Of a DNA stretch of 64,000 bases, positions 15,871 to 24,008 are shown in pieces. The stretch is from Candidatus Saccharibacteria bacterium oral taxon 955. GTDB lineage: Bacteria; Patescibacteriota; Saccharimonadia; Saccharimonadales; Saccharimonadaceae. The stretch is from positions 682,001-746,000 of the forward strand of contig CP047918.1 in the NCBI GenBank assembly GCA_010202265.1, given 5' to 3'. Position 1 is the first letter of the stretch. Every line of letters begins with the position of its first letter. The position numbers and the translations under genes were made by a program. The notes beneath the pieces were generated by a model. The model made no database searches, was not told the origin of the DNA, and saw only the letters and a list, made by a program, of their open reading frames with translations.

Positions 15871-17432
15871 GAGATATTATCCTTTCGGTCATCGATAAAT
15901 GCGCTCCACTGGCGGATCAACCTCAGCACTGTCTTTAGCGGCAGCTCAATCAGCATATCAAGAACAAGGCTCACGATGTTTACCTGAGCGTACTTATCGC
16001 TCATCCAGCGACCGACCACCACAAATGGAAGATATATAAAATCACGCAAAACCGTGAAGCCGTTGCTTGCTCCACGTACCACTTCGAGCTCGCGAATAAG
16101 CCGGCTAAGTCTAAACCCGAGGAAACTAGCCGCCGAAATAAACATAAAGAATATACCTATATGTACCAGCGCAAATCCCATCATCAATAGAAGCCATGTT
16201 ACACCGCTAAATACAGCGAGCCCAAAGATAATATACATAATCGAAAATACAGGACCATACCGACGTTGAGTAGATTGCTGTTTACACAAGACGCTGCTTG
16301 ATCCGTAGAGTATACTATCAATCCGACCAACCAGTGCGGTGGTGTTGGCGTAGCCTGGCAAATTCAGCGTCAAACGAAGCGCCACCATATAGAGCGGCGG
16401 AAATAGTAAGTTGATTATGAGCGGCCACCAGAGGATTTCTTTGTGAACCCACAAATCATAAGGCACCTCGATCGCTACACCAATCAGAAACTTTGTTATG
16501 ACCAGAAAAATTACACTTCTGACAATCGCTCGATTTACTCTATGCATTATGTACGAATATTCTTGCGCTACCTGCTGTTCAAACGCCTCGAGAAATGCCT
16601 CTCGGCGTGGTAGTAAATCGATGACATCAGCCCGACTCTCGATCATACGTCGCACTATACGCAGTGGCGCTCCTTGTCGGTTGGCGAGATGATATAGACG
16701 ATCTGCCTCGGCTGATTCGAGCATTTTATCAATTAGCTTGTTGTATGTCACGTACTGATCGTTCATGTTTACCGCAATGCCATAGCGAGCTAGCAAATCA
16801 GTTCGGATTGTCGCCGTATCAGATTTTAATAGCGCCTTATGAATCGCCGCAAAAAGTGCGGCACTATGCGTATCGGTATTTTCTTTTTTCTTTGATGAAG
16901 ACTGGCTCAATTTATCGAGGTACTGATAGGCAAAATCAACAAACACATCGTCAGTAGCATGTGGGCTGATTAAGCGAGCGACACCGACCGAAAGCGTATC
17001 AAGTATCCATTTAGTTGACGTGTCCAGAGAGATTGATCGGCGCTTTTGTAGCTTTTCGTACATCTGATAGTGATCGATAGCAAGTTTCGATATACCATCC
17101 AGATCACCATCCAAGAGGCTATCGTTTGGTATATAACCCGCCAACGTTAATTCCACTACCAGCTCGCCGCCACTCCTTCTGACCAGTGCTTCGTCGCGCA
17201 TGATAAACAGTCGCTTATAGAAGCGTCGTATCGCATTTTGCAATAACAAGTGCTCCTCAGTATTCTCTGCCGCGTTGCGCAACTGTTCGTACGCAGCAGT
17301 CAAGACACCACCTGCACCAACAATATTAACCTTTTCGGCACGAGCAACACGTCGACGAGTCTCATCGTCGACATATTTTGCATGCGTAAGTCCCGCCACG
17401 AGGCGCTGACCGATTGAGTTAAGTGATGGCAT
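15867..17432 (-). CDS. Hypothetical membrane protein
   Basis: 521 residues. The N-terminal 290 residues are soluble and mainly helical; four hydrophobic segments follow (around VIFLVITKFLIGVAI, WWPLIINLLFPPLYMVAL, IMYIIFGLAVFSGVTWLLLM and HIGIFFMFISAASFLGF), and the last 70 residues are basic and cytoplasmic-like. I recognise no family. A -10 box TATAAT (17448-17443) lies 10 nt before the ATG. It is cotranscribed with folD (4-nt overlap), but nothing suggests a folate role. Confidence 0.75.
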   Translation of the reverse strand: MPSLNSIGQRLVAGLTHAKYVDDETRRRVARAEKVNIVGAGGVLTAAYEQLRNAAENTEEHLLLQNAIRRFYKRLFIMRDEALVRRSGGELVVELTLAGYIPNDSLLDGDLDGISKLAIDHYQMYEKLQKRRSISLDTSTKWILDTLSVGVARLISPHATDDVFVDFAYQYLDKLSQSSSKKKENTDTHSAALFAAIHKALLKSDTATIRTDLLARYGIAVNMNDQYVTYNKLIDKMLESAEADRLYHLANRQGAPLRIVRRMIESRADVIDLLPRREAFLEAFEQQVAQEYSYIMHRVNRAIVRSVIFLVITKFLIGVAIEVPYDLWVHKEILWWPLIINLLFPPLYMVALRLTLNLPGYANTTALVGRIDSILYGSSSVLCKQQSTQRRYGPVFSIMYIIFGLAVFSGVTWLLLMMGFALVHIGIFFMFISAASFLGFRLSRLIRELEVVRGASNGFTVLRDFIYLPFVVVGRWMSDKYAQVNIVSLVLDMLIELPLKTVLRLIRQWSAFIDDRKDNIS

Positions 17433-17461
17433 TGTAGAGAGTATTATACCCGAAAATAAGC

Positions 17462-17484
17462 AAAAAACCTACCATAATAGTAGG
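17462..17484 (-). terminator. Terminator after tRNA-Lys
   Basis: On the minus strand CCTAC/GTAGG around a 7-nt loop, followed by six T residues. Confidence 0.7.
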
Positions 17485-17493
17485 CTATTTATC

Positions 17494-17570
17494 TGGAGGG
17501 CCAGGTGGGGCTTGAACCCACGACACCCTGCTTAAGAGGCAGGTGCTCTAACCAGCTGAGCTACTGGCCC
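17494..17570 (-). tRNA. tRNA-Lys (CUU)
   Basis: Acceptor GGGCCAG/CTGGCCC, anticodon stem CCTGC/GCAGG with loop CTCTTAA, so anticodon CUU; CCA is encoded at 17496-17494. Confidence 0.96.
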
Positions 17571-17693
17571 ATAACTTCAGGAATTATAGCAGTTTACCTC
17601 GATATTGTAAATAACTCCCTCTATAAAAACTATTCTAGGCCTAATTTTATTTGCCACATGGTAATAGGTTTTTACAGATTAAAATATTAATAA

Positions 17694-17715
17694 AAAGGAC
17701 TCCGAGGAGTCCTTT
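17694..17715. terminator. Terminator after tRNA-Arg
   Basis: AAAGGACTCC and its complement AGTCCTTT with a short loop; the minus strand continues into T residues. Confidence 0.75.
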
Positions 17716-17725
17716 GATTTTCATA

Positions 17726-17802
17726 TGGTACACCCGGCACGATTCGAACGTGCGACCACTTGGTTCGAAGCCAAGTACTCTAATCCACTGAGCTACGGGT
17801 GC
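17726..17802 (-). tRNA. tRNA-Arg (UCG)
   Basis: Acceptor GCACCCG/CGGGTGT (first pair G-U), anticodon stem CTTGG/CCAAG with loop CTTCGAA, so anticodon UCG; CCA encoded. Confidence 0.96.
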
Positions 17803-17835
17803 TAACAATGATCATTATATCATATTTTACAGTGA

Positions 17836-17841
17836 TATAAT
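17836..17841 (+). promoter_or_regulatory. -10 box of murB
   Basis: TATAAT ends 10 nt before the ATG, leaving at most a few bases of leader and no room for a ribosome site. Confidence 0.55.
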
Positions 17842-17851
17842 TGATATTATC

Positions 17852-18871
17852 ATGGACATTCATATAGATATCCCTTTGAAAAACCATTTGACCATGCGCC
17901 TAGGTGGTGTCGCACGCTTCATGACCGATATCCACTCCCCAGAAGAGGCGGCCGAAGCCGTCAAACGCGCAACCGCCCAACATCTACCGATTTATATATT
18001 AGGTGGTGGCAGTAATACACTCGTCAAAGACGAAGGCTACGATGGTCTAGTTGTGCGTAATCGTATACCTGGTTTTGAGGTTATCGACGAGACAGCAACC
18101 GATACTACGATCAAAATTGGTGCAGGAGAAATTTGGGACGACGTCGTCAAAAGAGTGGTTGATATGAATCTTACTGGGATAGAATGTCTCTCGATGATTC
18201 CAGGCACCGCTGGGGCGGCACCAGTTCAAAATATTGGCGCATACGGCCAAGAGGTCGCTGATACATTGTTGTCGCTAGAGGCATACGACAAACAGTCTGA
18301 CAGTATCGTTACCCTCACAAATGAGCAGTGTCGATTCTCGTATCGCCACAGTATTTTTCGTGGCGAAGAGATGGGACGATATATCATCACCTCAATCACT
18401 CTTCGACTCTATAAATCTGCTCCTCACCCACCGTTTTACAAGGCCGTCCAAGACTACCTAGACAAAAATGATATTTCAATTTATACGCCACAAGCATTAC
18501 GTGAGGCGGTTATTGCCATCCGCACGGACAAGCTTCCCGACCCAAAAGAGCGACCTAATTCTGGATCATTCTTCAAAAATGCTATTATTGAAACCTGGCA
18601 ACTCAAGGACCTAAAAACACGTTTCCCTGACATCCCCGCCTACGACATGACCGATGGATCATACAAAATACCCACCGGCTGGCTAATCGAACGAGCCGGC
18701 TTTAAGGGTCAACTTCTCCACGGTATCCGCGTTCACGACAAAAATGCCTTAGTGCTTATAAATGAATCCGCCTCAGGATATGCCGATCTCGCCAGAGCAA
18801 GAGATGAAATTATCGGTGGCGTCCGTGATAAGTTTCGCATCATGATCGAGCAAGAACCGCTCGAAATGTAG
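17852..18871 (+). CDS. murB: UDP-N-acetylenolpyruvoylglucosamine reductase
   Basis: 339 residues. MurB reduces UDP-GlcNAc enolpyruvate to UDP-MurNAc with NADPH and FAD, the second committed step of peptidoglycan synthesis. FAD-binding features: LGGGSNTLVKDEGYDGLV (50-67) and SMIPGTAGAAPVQNIGAYG (114-132). Catalytic features: Tyr164 and Arg165 (RFSYRHSIF) and the GSFFKN serine near 239 that protonates the intermediate. The SYR-H insertion places it in the E. coli-like type I group. The MurA of this window (24009) makes its substrate. Confidence 0.96.
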   Translation: MDIHIDIPLKNHLTMRLGGVARFMTDIHSPEEAAEAVKRATAQHLPIYILGGGSNTLVKDEGYDGLVVRNRIPGFEVIDETATDTTIKIGAGEIWDDVVKRVVDMNLTGIECLSMIPGTAGAAPVQNIGAYGQEVADTLLSLEAYDKQSDSIVTLTNEQCRFSYRHSIFRGEEMGRYIITSITLRLYKSAPHPPFYKAVQDYLDKNDISIYTPQALREAVIAIRTDKLPDPKERPNSGSFFKNAIIETWQLKDLKTRFPDIPAYDMTDGSYKIPTGWLIERAGFKGQLLHGIRVHDKNALVLINESASGYADLARARDEIIGGVRDKFRIMIEQEPLEM

Positions 18872-18917
18872 CCTCCCTACCCTTGCCTTTCCGCTCCAAA
18901 CCGCTTATTCTAAATAC

Positions 18918-19535
18918 ATGAACGCTCGGCGTGGGTTCACTATAGTGGAGATTGTAATTGTCATGGTGATTATGGCAATTCTTATCGGACTTGCGGTACT
19001 AAATATATCCTCCACGCAAGCAAACGCCCGTGACAACAAGCGCAAAACCGACGTAGAAAATATCGCCCGCGGACTCGAAACGCGCTACAAAGAAGGCAAC
19101 CCTGTCGTTACGGCAGTTTCGGCATACCCAGATGTCAACTCATACATAGGGCCTGGAACATACCCTAGTGTAGCCGAGTTATTTCACACGTTTGGTCAGA
19201 GCCAAGCTGGCTGGACGCCCCAGCAAGTACCAGGTGGCTACGGACCAAAAAACCTATCTGGTACCTCAGAGCAGTCGTTTACACCTCCTGCATTCACCGA
19301 ACCATATGTTGGTGTAGGCGTCATCTGTTCGTCTGCGCCATGCACTGGTCAACCTGAGGCTCAATCTACGATCAACAGTGCTTTCTCCACTGGAAACAAC
19401 CGTGAAAAGTATCTCTACGAACCCATTGACGCCTCGGGTCAACATTGCCTCGATAATCCATGCGTCCGATTCAACCTATATTATTGGTCAGAGATAGACA
19501 ACGAATATAAGATGATAAAGAGTAAGCACCAATGA
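18918..19535 (+). CDS. Type IV prepilin-like protein
   Basis: 205 residues. The class III signal is clear: MNARRG then FTIVEIVIVMVIMAIL, with Glu5 after the cleavage glycine, then a helix with N/R-rich ARDNKRKTDVENIARGLETRY typical of pilins. The C-terminal domain has two Cys pairs (CSSAPC and CLDNPC). A -10-like TATTCT (18906-18911) precedes the ATG by 6 nt. It starts a run of three overlapping prepilin genes and may be a minor pilin of the machine encoded at 46-52 kb. Confidence 0.88.
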   Translation: MNARRGFTIVEIVIVMVIMAILIGLAVLNISSTQANARDNKRKTDVENIARGLETRYKEGNPVVTAVSAYPDVNSYIGPGTYPSVAELFHTFGQSQAGWTPQQVPGGYGPKNLSGTSEQSFTPPAFTEPYVGVGVICSSAPCTGQPEAQSTINSAFSTGNNREKYLYEPIDASGQHCLDNPCVRFNLYYWSEIDNEYKMIKSKHQ

Positions 19536-19936
19536 GATACTCCGAAGGGTTTACCGCTGTAGAACTTCTCGTTGCCCTCGTAATTGGTGCGCTACTACTG
19601 GGGTCGGGATATCAACTTTATACGGCAGTTATACGCGACTCGAACGACAACTTAAAACGCTCTCAGGCCAGCGGCGCGGCGTACCAGATCCTCCGTCAAA
19701 ACCAGAATTTACTGACCTCTCCCTGCACAAGCTCAACGAGAAACCCAGCCATACCCGCCGAGTCAGGGCTTGGCACCAATGCGTCTGCTGAATTAAAAAT
19801 TGCCTGCCCATACAACACCTATAATTCAGACGGCTCCGTCAAAACAACCTCAAATATCAGTCTTATGTCGGTTACTATCACCTATCACACAATAACAGAG
19901 CAAAAGGTCACCCGTGCAATCGCTATTCGTCCATAA
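19532..19936 (+). CDS. Type IV prepilin-like protein (short)
   Basis: 134 residues, overlapping the previous gene by 4 nt. Signal MRYSEG followed by FTAVELLVALVIGALLLG has the cleavage Gly and Glu5; the globular part is small with one Cys pair (CTSSTRNPAI ... IACPYN). Layout resembles minor pseudopilins such as GspI/PilV. The end overlaps the next prepilin gene by 23 nt, so all three are probably translated together. Confidence 0.82.
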   Translation: MRYSEGFTAVELLVALVIGALLLGSGYQLYTAVIRDSNDNLKRSQASGAAYQILRQNQNLLTSPCTSSTRNPAIPAESGLGTNASAELKIACPYNTYNSDGSVKTTSNISLMSVTITYHTITEQKVTRAIAIRP

Positions 19937-22031
19937 ACACCAGATAAAACGCAACCATCGACACGCTGGATTTACACTTGTCGAGATGCTTGCTGTCGCC
20001 CCAATAGTCCTAATCGTCATCGGCGTACTTATCAGTGCAATGGTTTCTATGATCGGTGACGCGCTAGTGGCAAACGCACGTACCGTTGTCGCCTACAATA
20101 CCCGTGATGCGCTCAACCGAATCGAAGAAGACGCCCGTATCAGCATCAATTTTATGTCAACCTTCTCACTAATCAGTGTACCTCAAGGAAAAGACGGCGG
20201 CACAGGTGCATTTAACTCTGGGAACGACGACCTGATCATGACCCAACAGGCGACCACTGACAATCCATACAACAACACACGCGACCTCGTTTATTACGCC
20301 AACCAGCCACACTCCTGTAGCGGTAGAAAAACTGGTAACCGCGTTCTCCTAAGCCGCGTAATCTACTTTACAAAAGCTGGTAGCGACGGTAAAAAACAAC
20401 TCTGGCGTCGCGTTATCGTCCGTGATACCAACAAAAATAACCCACCAACCGTCGATACAGTCTGCGACCTTCCGTGGCAACGAAACACCTGCCCAGTTGG
20501 AACAAATTCCACCACATATCCACGCTGTCGCGCCAACGATGAGCTTCTTTTAGAGCATATCACCAACTTTAGAACCGCATACTACACCAAAGACGGCACA
20601 GAAACAACCAACCCCGTACTAGCCACATCGATAGGTATCACAATCTCGACAAGTGAAAAAACTGCCGGAAAAGACATCAACCAATCCGGCAGCGTAAGGG
20701 TGTCGCGCATCAACGACATCCCACCAACACCACCACCAGCAACACCTACAATTAGTATATTTAACCAAGGGGTAGCGATCGACAACAACCCTACAAAAGT
20801 AACATTCCAGTGGTCGTCAGCCAATGCCCAAGCCTACACAGTTTCCACTCGTGTAAATGGTGGCGCATGGTCTACACCAACTGTCACGACAAAAACCACC
20901 CTCGGCGTCACTACTGGCCCTAGCCAAACCGTCTCGATACGCGTAACCGCCCATAATGATACAGCCAACTCTGCCACGGCTCAGTTCGATACTCAATCAG
21001 ACTTCTTTGCAAATCTCAACCTGGAAAACGGCTGGATATCCTACAACAGCACACCCCACAATAATGCCTATGCGCCAGCCTCTTTCTCGATAACTAGTGC
21101 CGGCTTCGTCAAGCTTCGTGGCCTCATAGGGGGCGCATCAGGCAAGATCGCGACCCTACCAGAGGGCTTTCGCCCATCAAAACGCGTCATGGTCACCGTC
21201 ATGGGGACATCAAATAACGCAGCCTGGGTGACTGTCGATCCAGACGGTGCAATAGCTATGACGAATAACACCACCCAGACCTGGGTGTCACTAGATAATG
21301 TTAGCTTTCTAGCAGACGGTAGAGGGACCTGGAACCCTGTCCCAAGTGGCAATTTTACCTGCCCGTCTGGATGTTCCCTCCCATGGCGCGACTATACGAC
21401 CAGTGGCGGCGGTGGCGGCTTCATGAACACTGGTTTTGCAAAGGATGCAATGGGGCGCATCCACCTCGAAGGACTAATCCTTCCCCCGTCGCCAAACTCA
21501 ATCCCGCCTTATTCATCTATGTTTACCATCCCATCATCAAGCTTTTACTCAGCCAATGGTCGCGGTGCGGACGATATATACCCAACATCATCTAACTACT
21601 CTTTCTCCGACTACTCAATATATGGCACATACCTCATGTATCGCTATGGCACAGGATCATTCTACAGCATGCATTCTATATACTACGGAACCTCGCCAAC
21701 GCCATCATGGACGAACGCCTCGCTAGAGAATAGCTGGTCAAACTATAGCGCTCCTGGCACAAACTACTCGCCCGCTTCGTTTACGAGGGCTTCTGATGGA
21801 GTTGTCCTAGTTCGCGGCCTCATCCGGTTCGGCGCCAACTCAAACGGTACAACACTATTTAGACTGCCCTCAGGCTACCGTCCAAAACACCGGCTACTAT
21901 TTCTAACCGCAAGCAACACGGTAGCACCCGCTCGTATCGACGTATTCCCGACTGGCGAAGTCCAGGTTTGGAATACACCAAACAACGGTTGGCTATCGCT
22001 CGCGGGCATTAATTTCGTTGCTGAACAGTAG
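19914..22031 (+). CDS. Giant prepilin-like protein with repeated C-terminal modules (adhesin candidate)
   Basis: 705 residues, about four times a normal pilin. Residues 1-19 are a prepilin leader ending in HAG, followed by FTLVEMLAVAPIVLIVIGV (Glu5 present); 45-270 resembles a minor pilin of the GspJ type. A Pro-rich linker (PPTPPPATP, 270-279) leads to a fibronectin-like beta domain (280-360), then related modules at about 369-467 and 603-705, each with LEN-W--Y, -Y-PASF, LRGLI/VRGLI, (R)LP-G(Y/F)RP and a final VSL/LSL-(I/V)-F, and a diverged one between them. Such an exposed chain at a pilus tip could bind a host cell or polymer; this is inference. Confidence 0.85.
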   Translation: MQSLFVHKHQIKRNHRHAGFTLVEMLAVAPIVLIVIGVLISAMVSMIGDALVANARTVVAYNTRDALNRIEEDARISINFMSTFSLISVPQGKDGGTGAFNSGNDDLIMTQQATTDNPYNNTRDLVYYANQPHSCSGRKTGNRVLLSRVIYFTKAGSDGKKQLWRRVIVRDTNKNNPPTVDTVCDLPWQRNTCPVGTNSTTYPRCRANDELLLEHITNFRTAYYTKDGTETTNPVLATSIGITISTSEKTAGKDINQSGSVRVSRINDIPPTPPPATPTISIFNQGVAIDNNPTKVTFQWSSANAQAYTVSTRVNGGAWSTPTVTTKTTLGVTTGPSQTVSIRVTAHNDTANSATAQFDTQSDFFANLNLENGWISYNSTPHNNAYAPASFSITSAGFVKLRGLIGGASGKIATLPEGFRPSKRVMVTVMGTSNNAAWVTVDPDGAIAMTNNTTQTWVSLDNVSFLADGRGTWNPVPSGNFTCPSGCSLPWRDYTTSGGGGGFMNTGFAKDAMGRIHLEGLILPPSPNSIPPYSSMFTIPSSSFYSANGRGADDIYPTSSNYSFSDYSIYGTYLMYRYGTGSFYSMHSIYYGTSPTPSWTNASLENSWSNYSAPGTNYSPASFTRASDGVVLVRGLIRFGANSNGTTLFRLPSGYRPKHRLLFLTASNTVAPARIDVFPTGEVQVWNTPNNGWLSLAGINFVAEQ

Positions 22032-22124
22032 TAAATGTATCGACAAAAAAGCTCTTGCATAGCCATAAACGGTTTGATATCATACGGGTATACAAGTTAA
22101 CTTTAATTAGGGGGCATCTCTAAT

Positions 22125-22541
22125 ATGACAAAACAAACCAAATCAAGCGGATTCACGATCGTTGAGCTTCTCATCGTTATCGTGGTTATTGCGATCCTCG
22201 CAGCTATCACTATCGTCGCTTATAACGGTATCCAGAACCGTGCCAATGACACAGCTGCCAAAGAAACAGCTAGCCAGTTCCGCACAAAAATTGAGGCATA
22301 CAACACCATCAAGTCAAAGTATCCAGCTACTACGACCTCTGCATCTGATCTTGTTACGGATCTTGCCACCGAGGCTGAATCAAAGCTTGATAAAGGTGTT
22401 GAAGATAAGGTTTCTGACACCGCAGCAGTCACCAAAGAAAAGCCTGTCCACTGGGCAGCATGTACTTCAGGTACTACTGGCGGTACTGTCACCTACTGGA
22501 AGACCGGTGGAACTGAAAAATTTGAGCTAGGAAAATGCTAA
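22125..22541 (+). CDS. Type IV pilin, probable major subunit
   Basis: 138 residues. Leader MTKQTKSSG, then FTIVELLIVIVVIAILAAIT followed by AYNGIQNRANDTAAKE, very like major pilins of Gram-positive and CPR bacteria. The C-terminal domain is small with two Cys residues (CTSGTTGG and the final GKC) that would form the usual D-loop disulfide. It has its own leader with AGGGGG before the ATG and ends in a perfect terminator, consistent with strong independent expression. The three upstream prepilin genes would be minor subunits. Confidence 0.9.
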   Translation: MTKQTKSSGFTIVELLIVIVVIAILAAITIVAYNGIQNRANDTAAKETASQFRTKIEAYNTIKSKYPATTTSASDLVTDLATEAESKLDKGVEDKVSDTAAVTKEKPVHWAACTSGTTGGTVTYWKTGGTEKFELGKC

Positions 22542-22559
22542 AGCCTAATCTAGCGATCC

Positions 22560-22597
22560 ATAAACTAAATACGCCCAACAGGGCGTATTTAGTTTAT
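22560..22597. terminator. Terminator between pilin and glyA
   Basis: A 17-bp perfect stem, left arm ATAAACTAAATACGCCC, loop AACA. It serves both convergent genes. Confidence 0.9.
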
Positions 22598-22608
22598 CTC
22601 GCTTAAAA

Positions 22609-23876
22609 CTAGTATATAGACAAGCCAGCCAAAAAGTCTCGCACCTCAGCACGCAGCGAGTTTAGCACTGTATCGTCATCTCGATTGTCTATGGCTTGCT
22701 TCATCCATTCAGCAATTTTCGCCATATGACCTTCAGACAAACCGCGTGTCGTCAGGGCTGGCGTACCGAGACGGATGCCACTTGGTGTAAACATCGGCAG
22801 TGGATCATCCGGCACTGCATTGGCATTAAGCGTCAGCCCAATTTTATCAAGAGCCCGCTCGACCACCTTGCCGTCGACACCAAAGCTCTTGTAGACATCA
22901 GCCAAGATCAAATGATTGCTTGTCCCACCAGTGACCAGCAGGAAACCACGTTTTTGCATCTCCTCAGCAAGCACTTTGGCGTTTTTGACAATTTGCGTAG
23001 CGTATTCACGAAACTCAGGCCGCAATGCCTCGCCAAAAGCTACCGCTTTTGCCGCAATCACATGCATATGTGGCCCACCCTGCATACCTGGAAATACCGC
23101 GCGGTCGATTAGAGTTGGAATATTCTCGATAGTCTTTTCTGGTTTTTTGAGCGGATTACCAACCACCCCATAGACAAAATCAAACCACCTCGTGGACCAC
23201 GCAAGGTCTTGTGAGTCGTCGTGGTCATGACATGGAATCCATGGTCGAGAGGATTTTTGGCAACACCACCTGCGATGAGGCCGGCGATGTGTGACATGTC
23301 AGCCATCAACAACGCACCGACCTCTCGACCAATCTCAGCAAACTTATCATAATCAAGCTCACGAGGATAAGCGCTAAATCCAGCCAAGATAATCTTTGGC
23401 TTATGCTCTAGCGCCAGCTGACGAAGCTCATCATAGTCAATCTCACCCGTCGAACTATCTTTCATCTTGTAGCGGATGAAATTATAGAGCCTGGCACTAC
23501 GAGTTACCGGCGAGCCATGTGTCAGATGTCCGCCATGAGATAAATCCATCGCCAGAATCGTATCACCCGGCTCGCACCATGCACTATATACCGCCTCATT
23601 AGCTGGTGCCCCGCTATGAGGCTGAACATTTGCATGGTCAGCATGAAAGAGCTTTTTTGCTCGATCAATCGCCAGCTGCTCTATCTTGTCGGTAAACTCT
23701 TGTCCGCCATAGTAACGCCTGCCTGGATATCCTTCGCTATACTTGTTTGTAAACACGCTCCCAAGCGCCGTCAATACATCTTGGCTGACATAATTCTCAC
23801 TAGGTATTAGTTCTAAGCCCTCGAGCTGTCGTTGCTGTTCACCAGCTATAAGTTGCGCGACAATCGTATCGTTCAT
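22609..23876 (-). pseudogene. glyA: Serine hydroxymethyltransferase, frameshifted at a G run
   Basis: The frame from ATG 23876 (GAGGAG upstream) gives [45 protein letters not shown] and the PLP lysine in [14 protein letters not shown], then leaves the family at LILSMG. From 23168 another frame continues exactly with [27 protein letters not shown] and the normal C-terminus to 22609. Adding one G to the GGGG near 23170 joins them into a 422-residue protein. As SHMT is nearly always needed for one-carbon metabolism, an assembly or sequencing error is at least as likely as true loss. The enzyme makes glycine and methylene-THF from serine, feeding FolD. Confidence 0.88.
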
Positions 23877-23973
23877 ATCCAATTTCTCCTCTTGTAATTA
23901 TCAAGGTTTTCAATACTTTTCAGGTGGATATGTCGTCGCTAGATCATAGTGGCATTATATCATAAAAAATTAT

Positions 23974-24000
23974 TTGACAATATATCATGATAGGTATAAT
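23974..24000 (+). promoter_or_regulatory. Promoter of the XRE-MurA gene
   Basis: TTGACA (23974-23979), a 15-nt spacer and TATAAT (23995-24000); the ATG is 8 nt further on. Confidence 0.6.
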
Positions 24001-24008
24001 CTGTACTC

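Noticed and set aside
22577..23170. Phase variation as the cause of the glyA frameshift
   Set aside because: The run is only four or five G, too short for typical slipped-strand switching.
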